Part shown: positions 18,384-29,595 of the stretch, piece after piece
Layout of the letters: every line of letters begins with the position of its first letter
Position numbering within the stretch: position 1 is the first letter of the stretch
NCBI RefSeq assembly: GCF_006538345.1
Contig: NZ_BJKL01000012.1
Span: 83,758-147,757, forward strand
Source of the DNA: Alteromonas sp. KUL49
Lineage (GTDB): Bacteria > Pseudomonadota > Gammaproteobacteria > Enterobacterales > Alteromonadaceae
Direction of reading: 5' to 3'
DNA: 64,000 nucleotides
Made by a program: the position numbers and the translations under genes
The notes under the pieces: model-generated
Seen by the model: only the letters and a program-made list of their open reading frames with translations
The model's database searches: none
What the model was told of the DNA's origin: nothing

Positions 18384-20156
18384 ATGAGTTTACCCGTTCA
18401 TGAGTTTGACGCAGTAGTTATTGGTGCAGGTGGCGCGGGTATGCGTGCCGCGCTTCAGATTTCACAATCAGGTAAGTCCTGTGCGCTACTGTCAAAAGTA
18501 TTTCCAACCCGTTCTCACACTGTTTCAGCGCAGGGTGGTATCACGGTAGCATTAGGTAATTCCCACGAAGATAACTGGGAATGGCACATGTACGATACAG
18601 TTAAAGGTTCTGATTACATCGGTGACCAAGACGCTATCGAGTACATGTGTAAAACCGGCCCTGAAGCAATTATCGAAATGGAAAACATGGGTTTGCCATT
18701 CTCACGCTTCGAAAACGGAAAGATCTATCAGCGTCCTTTCGGTGGCCAGTCAAAAAACTTCGGTGGAGAGCAGGGCGCTCGTACGGCAGCTGCTGCAGAC
18801 CGTACAGGCCACGCGCTACTTCACTTGCTTTATCAGCAAAACGTAAAGAACAAAACCAAAGTATTTTCAGAGTGGTACGCACTGGACTTAGTGAAAAACC
18901 AAGACGGTGATGTTGTAGGTTGTACTGCCATAGATATCGAGACTGGTGAAGTCGTGTACTTCAAGTCGAAAGCTGTTGTGCTCGCAACCGGCGGTGCTGG
19001 TCGAATCTATGCGTCAACCACTAATGCGCACATCAACACAGGTGATGGTGTTGGTATGGCACTACGTGCTGGTGTCGCAGTACAAGATATGGAGATGTGG
19101 CAGTTCCACCCAACAGGTATCGCAGGCGCGGGTACATTGGTTACAGAAGGTTGTCGTGGTGAAGGTGGTTATCTTCTCAATAAAGACGGCGAGCGTTTCA
19201 TGGAGCGCTACGCGCCAAACGCCAAAGACCTTGCAGGCCGTGACGTTGTTGCTCGCTCGATGATGACCGAAATCCGCGAAGGTCGTGGTTGCGATGGTCC
19301 ATGGGGTCCGCACATCAAGCTTAAACTAGATCACCTTGGAAAAGACGTACTTGAGTCTCGTCTACCAGGTATTCTTGAGCTTTCACGTACTTTTGCTCAC
19401 GTTGATCCAGTGAAAGAACCTATTCCAGTTATCCCAACCTGTCATTATATGATGGGTGGTATTCCAACTAATGTTGACGGTCAATGTCTAACTGTAGATG
19501 CAGACGGCAATGACAAGGTGGTTAATGGTTTGTTTGCTTGTGGTGAGATCGCATGTGTATCTGTACACGGAGCAAACCGCTTAGGTGGAAATTCACTTCT
19601 TGACTTGGTTGTATTCGGTCGTGCAACTGGACTACACCTTGGTGAATCACTTTCTGAAATGGGCCCATCTCGCGATGCGTCTGAGTCAGACATTGACGCA
19701 GCGATGGCTCGTTTCAATCGCTGGGAAAATTCAGAAAAAGGCAAGGGCGAAGACCCTGTTCAAATTAAGAAAGACTTGCAGGAATGCATGCAGCTTAACT
19801 TCTCAGTATTCCGTGAAGGTGAGGCTATGGCCGAAGGTCTTAAGCAGCTTGGCGAAATCCGCGAGCGCCTACAGAACGCACGCCTAGACGACAAGAGCTC
19901 TGATTTTAATACTCAACGTATTGAATGTTTAGAACTTGATAACCTAATGGAAACCGCGTACAGCACAGCAGTAGCAGCGAACTTCAGAACTGAAAGCCGT
20001 GGCGCACACAGCCGCTTCGACTTCCCGGATCGCGATGATGAAAACTGGTTATGCCACAGTATCTATCGTCCAGAGTCTGAAACTATGCTTAAACGTGATG
20101 TAAATATGGCGCCTAAGCTCAGGGAAGCTTTCCCTCCTAAAGTGCGTTCATATTAA
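18384..20156 (+). CDS. sdhA: Succinate dehydrogenase flavoprotein subunit
   Basis: SdhA oxidises succinate at a covalently bound FAD. The 590 residues include the dinucleotide fold ([13 protein letters not shown]), the FAD-linking histidine in [10 protein letters not shown], the active-site segment [13 protein letters not shown], and [21 protein letters not shown] 18384 is one base after the sdhD stop and gives the usual [12 protein letters not shown] start; ten codons of open frame upstream lie within sdhD. Confidence 0.97.
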   Translation: MSLPVHEFDAVVIGAGGAGMRAALQISQSGKSCALLSKVFPTRSHTVSAQGGITVALGNSHEDNWEWHMYDTVKGSDYIGDQDAIEYMCKTGPEAIIEMENMGLPFSRFENGKIYQRPFGGQSKNFGGEQGARTAAAADRTGHALLHLLYQQNVKNKTKVFSEWYALDLVKNQDGDVVGCTAIDIETGEVVYFKSKAVVLATGGAGRIYASTTNAHINTGDGVGMALRAGVAVQDMEMWQFHPTGIAGAGTLVTEGCRGEGGYLLNKDGERFMERYAPNAKDLAGRDVVARSMMTEIREGRGCDGPWGPHIKLKLDHLGKDVLESRLPGILELSRTFAHVDPVKEPIPVIPTCHYMMGGIPTNVDGQCLTVDADGNDKVVNGLFACGEIACVSVHGANRLGGNSLLDLVVFGRATGLHLGESLSEMGPSRDASESDIDAAMARFNRWENSEKGKGEDPVQIKKDLQECMQLNFSVFREGEAMAEGLKQLGEIRERLQNARLDDKSSDFNTQRIECLELDNLMETAYSTAVAANFRTESRGAHSRFDFPDRDDENWLCHSIYRPESETMLKRDVNMAPKLREAFPPKVRSY

Positions 20157-20168
20157 GGGGCAAAAGAC

Positions 20169-20879
20169 ATGCAATTATCTTTTTCAATTTATCGCTATAA
20201 CCCAGACGTGGATAATGCGCCACGCATGCAGGATTACACTCTAGAAGTAGAGGGTGAACGTGACATGATGGTATTGGACGCCTTGCTAGCACTTAAAGAG
20301 CAAGATCCAACTCTGTCGTTCCGCCGCTCTTGTCGCGAAGGGGTTTGTGGTTCTGATGGTGTAAACATGAACGGCAAAAACGGCCTTGCATGTATTACTC
20401 CATTGTCTGCTTTGGGCAAAGGAAAGATTGTGGTACGTCCATTACCGGGCCTACCTGTTGTTCGTGACTTAGTAGTAGACATGACTCAGTTCTACACACA
20501 GTACGAGAAAATTAAACCTTTCTTGATAAACGACAACAAACAGCCACCAGCGCGCGAACATCTTCAGTCACCTGAAGAGCGAGCGAAGCTGGATGGCCTT
20601 TACGAGTGTATTTTGTGTGCATGTTGTTCAACATCATGCCCATCTTTCTGGTGGAATCCAGACAAGTTCATTGGTCCAGCTGGTTTGCTTCATGCTTACC
20701 GTTTTCTCATCGATAGCCGTGACACGGCGACAGATGAGCGTTTGAACGACCTCGATGACGCATTTAGCGTGTTCCGTTGTCACGGAATCATGAACTGTGT
20801 GAGTGTTTGCCCGAAAGGACTAAACCCGACAAAAGCCATTGGCCAGATTAAGTCAATGCTTCTACAGCGGGCTGTTTAA
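20169..20879 (+). CDS. sdhB: Succinate dehydrogenase iron-sulfur subunit
   Basis: SdhB passes electrons from SdhA to quinone through [2Fe-2S], [4Fe-4S] and [3Fe-4S] clusters. The 236-residue protein shows the plant-type cluster (SCREGVCGSDGVNMNGKNGLAC), then CILCACCSTSCPSFWW and CHGIMNCVSVCPKGLNPTKAI. A ribosome binding site (AAGGGGCAAAAG) links it to sdhA. A terminator lies downstream, before sucA. Confidence 0.97.
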   Translation: MQLSFSIYRYNPDVDNAPRMQDYTLEVEGERDMMVLDALLALKEQDPTLSFRRSCREGVCGSDGVNMNGKNGLACITPLSALGKGKIVVRPLPGLPVVRDLVVDMTQFYTQYEKIKPFLINDNKQPPAREHLQSPEERAKLDGLYECILCACCSTSCPSFWWNPDKFIGPAGLLHAYRFLIDSRDTATDERLNDLDDAFSVFRCHGIMNCVSVCPKGLNPTKAIGQIKSMLLQRAV

Positions 20880-20927
20880 TATACTATCTCTGTTTACTTT
20901 TTGTGACAGTTAGTAATGATTTAAATG

Positions 20928-20955
20928 GCCATCCCCTTTGGATGGCTATTTTTTT
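20928..20955 (+). terminator. Terminator or attenuator between sdhB and sucA
   Basis: GCCATCC (20928-20934) pairs with GGATGGC (20940-20946) around a CCTTT loop, followed by TATTTTTTT. It could end sdhCDAB transcripts or reduce read-through into sucA. Confidence 0.75.
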
Positions 20956-21051
20956 GTGTATTCATTGGCTCAAAGCTTGGTTATGCCAAGAATAGCCTTA
21001 TAATACAAATCGATGGTAAATACTTTTTACGAAACGTAGCAAGGCAAAATA

Positions 21052-23872
21052 ATGCAAGAAAGCGTGATGAAAGCGTGGTGGGATTCCTCGCACATGGCTG
21101 GTGCCAACGCTGCCTATGTTGAGGAATTGTACGAGGCGTATTTGGAAGACTCGCAAAGTGTTTCAGATACGTGGCGTCAAATCTTTGATAACCTTCCCAA
21201 GGTTGATGGCGTTGAGCTAGAAACAAATCATACAGCAATAAAAGAACAATTTAGGAAACTTGCTTCGCTAGGCCCTACAGCCAGAATGACAAGTGCTCCG
21301 GCGCAAGCTAATACAGTTAGTGATGACCGTCAGGTCAAAGTGCTACAGCTAATAAATGCATATCGTTTTCGTGGACATCAACATGCCAATCTTGACCCAC
21401 TTGGGTTGTGGAAACAGGCACGTGTTCGCGACCTAGAACTTTCGCATCACAATCTTTCCGAATCTGACTTTGATGCTGTTTTTAACGTTGGTTCATACGC
21501 CATCGGGAAAGACGCTATGTCTTTGGGCGAGTTGTATAAGTCACTTAATCGCACGTATTGTGGTTCTATCGGTGCTGAGTACATGCATATTACCGATACG
21601 GACCAAAAGCGCTGGCTACAAAACAAGATAGAATCTGTTCAGGCCAAACCAACTTTTTCTAAAGATGAAAAGCTAAGCATCTTAAAGGGGCTTACCGCTG
21701 CTGATGGTATGGAAAAATACCTAGGTGCGAAGTTCCCTGGAGCAAAGCGTTTCTCATTAGAAGGTGGCGACGCACTAATCCCTATGCTCAAAGGGCTTAT
21801 CACAAAAGCTGGTACTTCTGGTACTAAAGAAGTCGTTGTAGGTATGGCTCACCGTGGGCGCTTAAATGTTCTTGTTAACGTATTAGGTAAAAACCCGTCT
21901 GTCCTGTTCGATGAATTCTCTGGTAAGCATGACGATTCACTAGGAGCTGGTGACGTTAAATACCATGCGGGCTTCTCTTCAGATTTTGCAACGCCTGGCG
22001 GTAATGTTCACCTAGCATTGGCCTTTAACCCTTCTCACTTGGAAATTGTAAATCCAGTAGTTATGGGATCAGTTAGGGCGCGTCTAGGGCGTCGGGAAAA
22101 CGATACCAACAGTGTGTTACCTATTACCATTCACGGTGACTCTGCTATCGCTGGGCAAGGGGTTGTTCAAGAAACCTTTAACATGTCACAAACCCGTGGT
22201 TTCGCGGTCGGTGGTACTGTTCGTATCGTAGTAAACAACCAAGTTGGCTTTACTACTTCTAAAACAGAAGATACTCGTTCGACACAATATTGTACTGATA
22301 TAGCGAAAATGGTTCAGGCGCCGATTCTTCACGTGAATTCAGACGACCCTGAAGCGGTTGCTTTTGTTACTCAATTAGCGTTGGAATACCGCAATAAATT
22401 TAAGCGTGATGTGGTCATTGACCTTGTGTGTTATCGCCGTCATGGTCACAACGAAGCTGATGAGCCGAATGCTACTCAGCCACTGATGTATCAAAAGATC
22501 AAAAAAGCACCCAGTACCACGTCAATTATATGCAGATCAGCTTATCGCTGAAGGCGTAATTGAACAGCGTGATGCCGATCGCTTTGTTGATGAATATCGC
22601 GCGGCCCTAGATCATGGTGCATGTGTGGTAGAAGAGTGGCGTCCAATGACAGAACATACTGTCGATTGGAGTCCATATCTTGGCCACGATTGGGATACTG
22701 AATACGACGGTTCATTGTCGGTTGAAAAACTGAAATCTTTGGGTGAAGCGCTAGTTGACTTCCCAGAAGAGCATAAACTCCAGTCTCGTGTTAACAAGTT
22801 GTACCTTGATCGAAAAGCAATGGTCGATGGCGACAAGAAGCTCGATTGGGGTATGGCAGAAAACTTAGCTTATGCAAGTATCGTAGACGAAGGCAATGAT
22901 ATACGTATTACAGGTCAGGACTCTGGCCGTGGTACCTTCTTCCACCGCCATGCAGTGCTTCACAATCAGAAAGATGCTACGACACATATGCCACTTCAGC
23001 ATATACGTGACGGACAGGGTCAGATAGAAATCTATGACTCAGTACTTTCAGAAGAAGCCGTAATGGCATTTGAATACGGCTTCGCTACTGCCGAGCCAGG
23101 ATGTCTTACAATTTGGGAAGCGCAGTTTGGTGACTTTGCCAACGGTGCACAAGTTGTATTTGACCAGTTCTTAAGCTCTGGTGAAGCTAAGTGGGGCCGC
23201 TTGTGTGGTCTGACTGTGCTGCTACCTCACGGTTATGAAGGTCAAGGGCCAGAACATAGCTCTGCTCGTCTAGAACGCTTCTTGCAAATGTGTGCTGATC
23301 ACAACTGGCAAGTATGTGTGCCTTCTACACCTGCACAGGTGTATAACATGCTTCGTCGCCAAGTGGTTCGCCCAATGCGCAAACCTCTTATTGTTATGTC
23401 ACCTAAGTCGTTACTTCGTCATCCATTAGCAACGTCGACTATTGAAGAGCTTGCCGAAGGTCAATTCCAAAACGTTATTGGCGAGATAGATGACATAGAC
23501 CCTAAAGGTGTTAAGCGTGTAGTCATGTGTTCAGGTAAAGTTTATTACGATTTGCTAGAGCAGCGTCGTAAAAATGAACAAACTGACGTGGCAATTATTC
23601 GTCTAGAGCAGCTATATCCGTTCCCTGAAGCGGAGTGTGCTGAAATTATGGCTCAGTACAGCCATGTAAAAGATTGGGTTTGGTGTCAGGAAGAACCGCA
23701 GAACCAAGGTGCTTGGTATTGCAGTCAGCATCATTTCTGGAACGTAATTCCAGATGGCGCCAAATTAGCATATGCAGGTCGTGAAGCTTCTTCTTCGCCT
23801 GCAGTAGGTTACGTATCCGTTCACAACCAGCAACAGAAAGCCCTGGTTGAAGACGCACTTACAATTAAATAA
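21052..23872 (+). CDS. sucA: 2-oxoglutarate dehydrogenase E1, with a one-base insertion
   Basis: SucA is the thiamine-diphosphate E1 component that decarboxylates 2-oxoglutarate and passes the succinyl group to SucB. The 5' part (21052 on) covers the N-terminal and ThDP domains (MAHRGRLNVLVNVLGK, GDSAIAGQGVVQET) and runs through RRHGHNEADEPNATQPLMYQ. It then leaves the frame at an A6 run (22501-22506) and stops at 22551. Removing one A restores KIKKHPVPRQLYADQLIAEGV and joins the 3' part through to 23872 (about 939 residues, the normal length). A sequence error is the simplest reading. sucB follows nine bases later. Confidence 0.95.
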
Positions 23873-23881
23873 GGAACAAAA

Positions 23882-25360
23882 ATGACAATTGAGATAAAAG
23901 TTCCGGTTTTACCTGAGTCAGTTGCCGATGCCACCATTGCAACCTGGCATGTAAAGGCCGGTGACACAGTAAAGCGCGACCAGAACCTAGTTGACATTGA
24001 AACTGATAAAGTTGTGTTGGAAGTTGTTGCTCCAGCTGACGGTGTTATCGGTGATATCCTGAACGAAGAAGGTGCGACTGTATTGGGTGAACAAGTGATT
24101 GCTAATCTTACAGAGGGCGGTGCCGCTCCAGCTGCAAAAGCTGAATCTGCGCCAGCTGCTGCACCAGCAGCCACTGCAGAAGCAACTGACATTAAGGTAC
24201 CTGTTTTGCCAGAATCAGTTGCTGACGCAACAATCGCTACATGGCATGTTGCGGTAGGTGAGGCGGTATCTCGCGACCAAAACCTTGTAGACATCGAAAC
24301 AGACAAAGTGGTTTTGGAAGTGGTAGCGCCTGCGGACGGTTCACTATCAGAAATCATCGCTGACGAGGGTGCAACGGTAACTGCGGAAGAAGTAATTGCA
24401 AAATTCGTTGCTGGTGCTGCTTCTGGTGCTTCTGCCGCAGCGCCTGCAGCAGAAGAAGCCGAAGAAGGTAGTGATGCGCTAAGCCCTTCTGTTCGTCGTT
24501 TACTTGCAGAAAAAGGTGTAGACGCTTCTAAAGTAAAAGGTACTGGCAAAAACGGCCGTATCACTAAAGAAGATGTTGAGAAGTATCTAAAAGCTGGCGA
24601 CAGTGCACCGGCAGCAGCCCCAGCGGCAGCAGCTTCAGAAGTAGCACTGCCTACTGGTGACCGTACCGAAAAACGCGTACCAATGACTCGTCTTCGCAAG
24701 ACCATCGCCAACCGTCTTCTAGAGGCGAAAAACTCAACTGCGATGCTAACAACGTTTAACGAAGTGAACATGAAGCCTATCATGGAACTTCGTAAGCAAT
24801 ATCAAGAAGGTTTTGAGAAGCGTCACGGTATTCGCCTTGGTTTCATGTCTTTCTACGTGAAAGCTGTGACTGAAGCCCTTAAGCGCTTCCCAGAGGTGAA
24901 TGCGTCTATCGATGGTGATGACATTTGCTACCACAATTACTTCGATATCTCTATTGCTGTATCTACACCTCGTGGATTGGTAACACCAGTACTGAAAGAT
25001 ACTGATAACCTTGGTATGGCTGGTATCGAGAAAGGCATCAAAGACCTAGCAATTAAAGGCCGTGACGGTAAGCTTTCGCTAGCTGAACTTCAGGGCGGTA
25101 ACTTCACTATCACTAATGGTGGTGTGTTCGGCTCATTGATGTCTACACCAATTATTAACCCACCGCAAAGCGCGATTTTGGGTATGCACAAAATTCAGGA
25201 CCGCCCAATGGCAGTTAACGGTAAGGTTGAAATCTTACCAATGATGTACCTAGCTCTGTCTTACGACCACCGTATTATCGATGGTAAAGAGTCAGTTGGC
25301 TTCCTGGTAACGGTAAAAGAGATGCTAGAAGATCCAACACGCCTACTATTGGACGTGTAG
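23882..25360 (+). CDS. sucB: 2-oxoglutarate dehydrogenase E2 with two lipoyl domains
   Basis: SucB is the dihydrolipoamide succinyltransferase core of the complex. The 492 residues are about 90 more than E. coli SucB because the lipoyl domain is doubled: residues 3-77 (lipoyl Lys43) and 103-177 (Lys142), both in a [11 protein letters not shown] context, joined by Ala/Pro-rich linkers. A peripheral-subunit-binding domain follows (about 198-236, [14 protein letters not shown]), then the catalytic domain ending in [15 protein letters not shown] with the catalytic His and Asp. The two lipoyl domains are nearly identical in protein but differ at many third codon positions. Confidence 0.96.
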   Translation: MTIEIKVPVLPESVADATIATWHVKAGDTVKRDQNLVDIETDKVVLEVVAPADGVIGDILNEEGATVLGEQVIANLTEGGAAPAAKAESAPAAAPAATAEATDIKVPVLPESVADATIATWHVAVGEAVSRDQNLVDIETDKVVLEVVAPADGSLSEIIADEGATVTAEEVIAKFVAGAASGASAAAPAAEEAEEGSDALSPSVRRLLAEKGVDASKVKGTGKNGRITKEDVEKYLKAGDSAPAAAPAAAASEVALPTGDRTEKRVPMTRLRKTIANRLLEAKNSTAMLTTFNEVNMKPIMELRKQYQEGFEKRHGIRLGFMSFYVKAVTEALKRFPEVNASIDGDDICYHNYFDISIAVSTPRGLVTPVLKDTDNLGMAGIEKGIKDLAIKGRDGKLSLAELQGGNFTITNGGVFGSLMSTPIINPPQSAILGMHKIQDRPMAVNGKVEILPMMYLALSYDHRIIDGKESVGFLVTVKEMLEDPTRLLLDV

Positions 25361-25503
25361 CTTTAAACTCTCTTGAGAATTGTGGAAGGGCGGTAAATGT
25401 AGTAACCGCCCGACACAACGCAGATATTTGCCCTATAATATCTGTCAAACTAATCAAGTCGCGAGAGCGGCTTTTGTCTAAATAAAAATCGGATAGAAAC
25501 ACC

Positions 25504-26670
25504 ATGAATTTGCATGAATACCAAGGTAAGCAGCTATTCAAAGAATACGGCTTACCTGTTTCTGAAGGATACGCAGCAGACACTCCTCAAGGTGCTGTAG
25601 AAGCCGCTGACCGTGTTGGCGGAGAAGAGTGGGTAGTTAAATGCCAGGTCCACGCAGGTGGTCGCGGTAAAGCGGGCGGCGTTAAGTTAGTTAAAAACAA
25701 AGACGATATTCGCGCGTTTGCTGAAAACTGGCTAGGCAAAAATTTGGTGACTTTCCAGACTGACGAAAACGGTCAGCCTGTGAGCAAAATCCTAGTAGAA
25801 TCTTGCACAGATATCGCTAACGAACTTTACCTTGGTGCTGTTGTAGACCGTACAACCCGTCGTGTTGTATTTATGGCGTCTACTGAAGGTGGCGTTGAGA
25901 TTGAAACTGTTGCAGAAGAAACACCAGAAAAAATCCTTAAAGCTGAAATAGACCCGATTGTAGGTCCTCAGCCTTACCAAGCACGCGAAATGGCGTTCAA
26001 ACTTGGTCTTTCAGGTGTACAAATCAAGCAATTCACTAAGATCTTCCTAGGTCTTGCTAAAATGTTTGAAGAACTAGACGTTGCACTTATTGAAATCAAC
26101 CCACTTGTCATCAAAGAAGACGGTGACCTTCACTGTCTAGATGCGAAAGTCGGAATCGACAGCAATGCGCTATATCGCCAGCCTAAAGTAAAAGAGATGC
26201 ACGACCCTTCTCAAGAAGATGCTCGTGAAGCTCACGCTGCGCAATTTGAACTTAACTACGTTGCACTAGACGGTAATGTTGGTTGTATGGTTAACGGTGC
26301 GGGCCTAGCGATGGGTACCATGGATATCGTAAACCTGCACGGTGGTAAGCCAGCTAACTTCCTTGATGTTGGTGGTGGTGCAACTAAAGAGCGTGTTGCT
26401 GAAGCATTCAAGATCATCCTTTCTGATGACAATGTTTCTGCGGTACTTGTTAACATCTTCGGTGGTATCGTACGTTGTGACATGATTGCAGAAGGTATTA
26501 TCGGTGCGGTTAAAGAAGTTGGCGTTGAAGTACCAGTTGTAGTTCGTCTTGAAGGTACTAACGCTGAACTAGGTCGTGACGTTCTAGCGAACTCTGGTCT
26601 TGATATCATTGCAGCTGAGTCGCTTACTGATGCAGCTCAAAAAGTTGTTGCTGCAGCGGAGGGCAAATAA
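25504..26670 (+). CDS. sucC: Succinyl-CoA synthetase beta subunit
   Basis: SucC holds the ATP-grasp nucleotide site of succinyl-CoA synthetase. The 388-residue length matches E. coli. [19 protein letters not shown], the [15 protein letters not shown] nucleotide loop and [15 protein letters not shown] are characteristic. A 143-base gap after sucB may hold a separate promoter. The stop TAA shares its last base with the sucD ATG, so translation is coupled. Confidence 0.97.
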   Translation: MNLHEYQGKQLFKEYGLPVSEGYAADTPQGAVEAADRVGGEEWVVKCQVHAGGRGKAGGVKLVKNKDDIRAFAENWLGKNLVTFQTDENGQPVSKILVESCTDIANELYLGAVVDRTTRRVVFMASTEGGVEIETVAEETPEKILKAEIDPIVGPQPYQAREMAFKLGLSGVQIKQFTKIFLGLAKMFEELDVALIEINPLVIKEDGDLHCLDAKVGIDSNALYRQPKVKEMHDPSQEDAREAHAAQFELNYVALDGNVGCMVNGAGLAMGTMDIVNLHGGKPANFLDVGGGATKERVAEAFKIILSDDNVSAVLVNIFGGIVRCDMIAEGIIGAVKEVGVEVPVVVRLEGTNAELGRDVLANSGLDIIAAESLTDAAQKVVAAAEGK

Positions 26671-27542
26671 TGTCTGTATTAATTAATAAAGATACTAAAG
26701 TTATCTGTCAGGGCTTTACTGGCGGTCAGGGTACTTTCCACTCTGAGCAAGCGATTGCATACGGTACGCAAATGGTTGGTGGTGTTACACCAGGCAAAGG
26801 CGGAACTGAGCACCTAGGTCTTCCAGTATTCAATACTGTTCGTGAAGCGGTAGAAGCTACTGGCGCAACAGCGACAGTTATCTACGTACCAGCACCTTTC
26901 TGTAAAGATTCAATCGTAGAAGCGGCAGATGCAGGCATCGAGCTTATCGTTTGTATTACTGAAGGTATTCCTACGCTAGACATGCTTTACGTTAAAGAAT
27001 ACGTTGAAGCAAAAGGCGTGCGTATGATCGGTCCAAACTGCCCAGGTGTTATCACTCCGGGTGAGTGTAAGATTGGTATCATGCCTGGTCATATCCACAA
27101 GCCTGGTAAAGTAGGTATCGTATCTCGTTCTGGTACACTTACTTACGAAGCGGTTAAGCAAACTACTGACGAAGGTTTCGGTCAGTCTTCTTGTGTTGGT
27201 ATTGGTGGTGACCCAATCCCAGGTTCAAACTTCATCGATATTTTGAAGTTGTTCCAAGACGATCCACAAACTGAAGCGATCGTAATGATCGGTGAAATCG
27301 GTGGTACTGCGGAAGAGGAAGCGGCTGCGTTTATTAAAGAAAACGTAACTAAGCCTGTTGTGTCTTACATTGCTGGTGTAACTGCACCTCCAGGTAAGCG
27401 TATGGGTCACGCTGGTGCAATTATCGCTGGCGGTAAAGGTACTGCTGACGAGAAGTTTAAAGCACTAGAAGCTGCTGGTGTTAAAACTGTTCGTTCACTT
27501 GCCGATATCGGTAAAGCACTTCGCGAAGCTACAGGTTGGTAA
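26670..27542 (+). CDS. sucD: Succinyl-CoA synthetase alpha subunit
   Basis: SucD binds CoA and carries the phosphohistidine intermediate. The 290-residue protein has the CoA-binding start ([16 protein letters not shown]), [20 protein letters not shown], and the catalytic His in [19 protein letters not shown] near residue 246. It overlaps sucC by one base and ends 22 bases before a strong terminator, closing the sdh-suc cluster. Confidence 0.97.
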   Translation: MSVLINKDTKVICQGFTGGQGTFHSEQAIAYGTQMVGGVTPGKGGTEHLGLPVFNTVREAVEATGATATVIYVPAPFCKDSIVEAADAGIELIVCITEGIPTLDMLYVKEYVEAKGVRMIGPNCPGVITPGECKIGIMPGHIHKPGKVGIVSRSGTLTYEAVKQTTDEGFGQSSCVGIGGDPIPGSNFIDILKLFQDDPQTEAIVMIGEIGGTAEEEAAAFIKENVTKPVVSYIAGVTAPPGKRMGHAGAIIAGGKGTADEKFKALEAAGVKTVRSLADIGKALREATGW

Positions 27543-27564
27543 TCAACCTCGCTTAAAGCACAAT

Positions 27565-27592
27565 AAAAAGCCCGCTAATGCGGGCTTTTTTG
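27565..27592 (+). terminator. Terminator of the sdh-suc cluster
   Basis: AAAAAGCCCGC pairs with GCGGGCTTTTT around a TAAT loop, with the T-run continuing to 27592. It sits between the convergent sucD and lipA genes. Confidence 0.9.
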
Positions 27593-27613
27593 TAAGTGAA
27601 GACATTAAGAAAT

Positions 27614-28579
27614 TTACTTAACCTCAATACCTGCTGCCTGTTGATCGGCATGGTAACTTGAGCGTACCATAGGACCACATGCTGCGTGTGTGAAACCAAT
27701 TGATTTCGCATAGTCACCTAAGGCATCAAATTCTTTAGGATGTACATAACGCTTAACAGGGTAGTGGTGTTTACTTGGCTGTAGGTACTGACCAAGGGTT
27801 AGCATGTCTACATCATGTTCGCGAAGGTCGCGAAGTACACCTTCCATTTCTTCAGCATTCTCGCCCATTCCCATCATAAGCCCAGACTTAGTCATTACTT
27901 TAGGGTGCTGTGCTTTAAATTTCTTAAGAAGCTCCAAAGACCATTTGTAATTCGCACCAGGGCGACATTCACGATATAAGCGGGGAATGGTTTCAAGGTT
28001 GTGGTTAAATACGTCAGGAACGCCGTTCTTGAAAATCTCAAGTGCTTTGTCCATGCGACCTCTGAAGTCGGGGACAAGTACTTCAATCGTGGTTGAGGGG
28101 CTATGTTCACGAATCGCATTAATACAATCCACAAAATGCTGTGCACCGCCATCACGTAAATCATCACGATCTACTGACGTTATTACCACATATTTTAGCT
28201 TCATTTCCGCAATAGTTTTTGCAAGCTTAAGAGGCTCTTCTGCGCTAGGCGGGAGTGGCTTGCCGTGAGCTACATCACAGAAAGGACAACGTCGAGTACA
28301 GATGTCTCCTAAAATCATAAAGGTAGCCGTACCTTTATTGAAACACTCCGCTAAGTTAGGGCAGCTCGCCTCCTCACATACTGAGTGAAGGTTATTTTTG
28401 CGCAGTGTTTTCTTGATATGGTCAATGTTCTCGGTGGTACGAGGCAGCTTAATTTTGATCCATTCTGGTTTGCGTAACATTTCCTCTTTTTCTGTAGGGA
28501 TGATAGTTACGGGAATGTGTTTAACTTTTTCGTCGTCGCGGAGTTTTACACCCGCTTGCGGTCGTGCGTTACTCATCAA
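27614..28579 (-). CDS. lipA: Lipoyl synthase LipA
   Basis: LipA is a radical-SAM enzyme that inserts two sulfurs into octanoyl chains on lipoyl domains such as those of SucB. The 321 residues contain the auxiliary-cluster cysteines ([12 protein letters not shown]) and the radical-SAM CxxxCxxC (CTRRCPFC), plus the C-terminal RSSYHADQQ that supplies the serine ligand. It overlaps lipB by 11 bases, as expected for genes acting in sequence. Confidence 0.96.
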   Translation of the reverse strand: MMSNARPQAGVKLRDDEKVKHIPVTIIPTEKEEMLRKPEWIKIKLPRTTENIDHIKKTLRKNNLHSVCEEASCPNLAECFNKGTATFMILGDICTRRCPFCDVAHGKPLPPSAEEPLKLAKTIAEMKLKYVVITSVDRDDLRDGGAQHFVDCINAIREHSPSTTIEVLVPDFRGRMDKALEIFKNGVPDVFNHNLETIPRLYRECRPGANYKWSLELLKKFKAQHPKVMTKSGLMMGMGENAEEMEGVLRDLREHDVDMLTLGQYLQPSKHHYPVKRYVHPKEFDALGDYAKSIGFTHAACGPMVRSSYHADQQAAGIEVK

Positions 28580-29216
28580 AACCTTCTTTGTATGTTATGT
28601 CGGTGATTGCAAGTTCATTCAACAGCAGTGAAGCCAGTTGCTCTCCTGCAACCTCCAAAGAATCAGGTCCACCCAAACGGTGCGTATCAATCATTTCCAT
28701 ACCTGCATAACCACAAGGGTTTATGCGCTGGAACGGCGAGAGGTCCATATTAACATTTAACGCTAACCCATGGAATGAACAGCCATTACGAATACGTAAT
28801 CCAAGGGAGCATACTTTTCTTTCATCGACATAAACGCCAGGAGCATCCGGTTTGGGATAAGCCTCAATATCATATTTTGCGAGGAGGGCAACCACAGCAT
28901 TTTCCATTGCCGTTACCAAATGTCTTACACCCAATTTGCGCCTACGAATATCTAACAGCACGTAAATAACTTGCTGCCCTGGTCCATGATAGGTGACTTG
29001 TCCGCCGCGGTCTACTTGTACCACTGGAATATCACCTGGCATCAGCACGTGCTCTGCTTTTCCGGCTTGCCCTTGGGTAAACACAGGATCGTGTTCAACG
29101 AGCCACAGTTCATCCGGTGACTCTGAACTGCGATTGTCGGTGTAGTTTTGCATATGTTGCCAAATTGGCGTATACGCTTGACGCCCAAGTTGGCGTACTA
29201 CTATTGAAGTGTTCAA
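28569..29216 (-). CDS. lipB: Octanoyl-ACP:protein octanoyltransferase LipB
   Basis: LipB transfers octanoate from acyl carrier protein to lipoyl domains, before LipA. The 215-residue protein shows [16 protein letters not shown], the [10 protein letters not shown] segment and the catalytic Cys in INPCGYAGM, with its Lys partner in the [11 protein letters not shown] region. It starts nine bases after ybeD. Confidence 0.95.
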   Translation of the reverse strand: MNTSIVVRQLGRQAYTPIWQHMQNYTDNRSSESPDELWLVEHDPVFTQGQAGKAEHVLMPGDIPVVQVDRGGQVTYHGPGQQVIYVLLDIRRRKLGVRHLVTAMENAVVALLAKYDIEAYPKPDAPGVYVDERKVCSLGLRIRNGCSFHGLALNVNMDLSPFQRINPCGYAGMEMIDTHRLGGPDSLEVAGEQLASLLLNELAITDITYKEGFDE

Positions 29217-29225
29217 GGTAGGGTC

Positions 29226-29489
29226 CTACAGCACAACACGTACTAACTCTAATTTAGAAAGCTCGGTGTAGATAGATTCCATATGCTCTTTACTAGTCAC
29301 CAAAACACTTAAAGACAGCGAGTGGTAATTGCCTTTACTACTTGGCTTTATCTTGGGGGAGTAATCACCTGGTGCGAGCTGTTGAAGACGAGAAATTACC
29401 TGATCAGGTAAGTCGTCGTGGGCAACCCCCATGATTTTAAACGTTTGGCGAGTAGGGAATTCGAGAAGTTCGTCGAATCGGGTATCCAT
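29226..29489 (-). CDS. ybeD: YbeD/DUF493 small regulatory-fold protein
   Basis: The 87-residue protein matches YbeD in length, place and pattern: MDTRFDELLEFPTRQTFKIMG, then VISRLQQLAPGDYSPKIKPSSKGNYHSLSLSVLV. YbeD has an ACT-like fold; its exact function is not established. It always sits between dacA and lipB, which suggests a link to lipoate metabolism, but that is inference. Confidence 0.93.
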   Translation of the reverse strand: MDTRFDELLEFPTRQTFKIMGVAHDDLPDQVISRLQQLAPGDYSPKIKPSSKGNYHSLSLSVLVTSKEHMESIYTELSKLELVRVVL

Positions 29490-29518
29490 GCGATATCCTT
29501 GATACTATCAATAAAAAC

Positions 29519-29552
29519 AAAACGGCCGGATTATACCAAATCCGGCCGTTTT
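29519..29552 (-). terminator. Terminator between dacA and ybeD
   Basis: AAAACGGCCGGATT pairs perfectly (14 bp) with AATCCGGCCGTTTT around an ATACCA loop. On the minus strand it ends in TTTTGTTTTTATT, so it serves dacA; the lip genes need their own promoter just beyond it. Confidence 0.88.
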
Positions 29553-29595
29553 ATAGAAAGCTTTACACCATCAAATGGTAGTAGAATTACGCGAG

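Noticed and set aside
20925..21122. Short plus-strand frame between sdhB and sucA
   Set aside because: It begins within the terminator hairpin and ends inside sucA; nothing supports translation.
22495..22510. Programmed -1 frameshift at the A6G run in sucA
   Set aside because: The required shift is +1 (or -2), not -1, and the codon phase (ATC AAA AAA G) does not place the run in the X-XXY-YYZ register. Removing one A restores the conserved protein, so an indel is simpler.
23821..24783. 320-residue minus-strand frame opposite sucB
   Set aside because: Its Ala/Ser/Thr-rich, repetitive sequence is the antisense shadow of the two lipoyl domains and Ala-Pro linkers; no family resemblance and no start signal.
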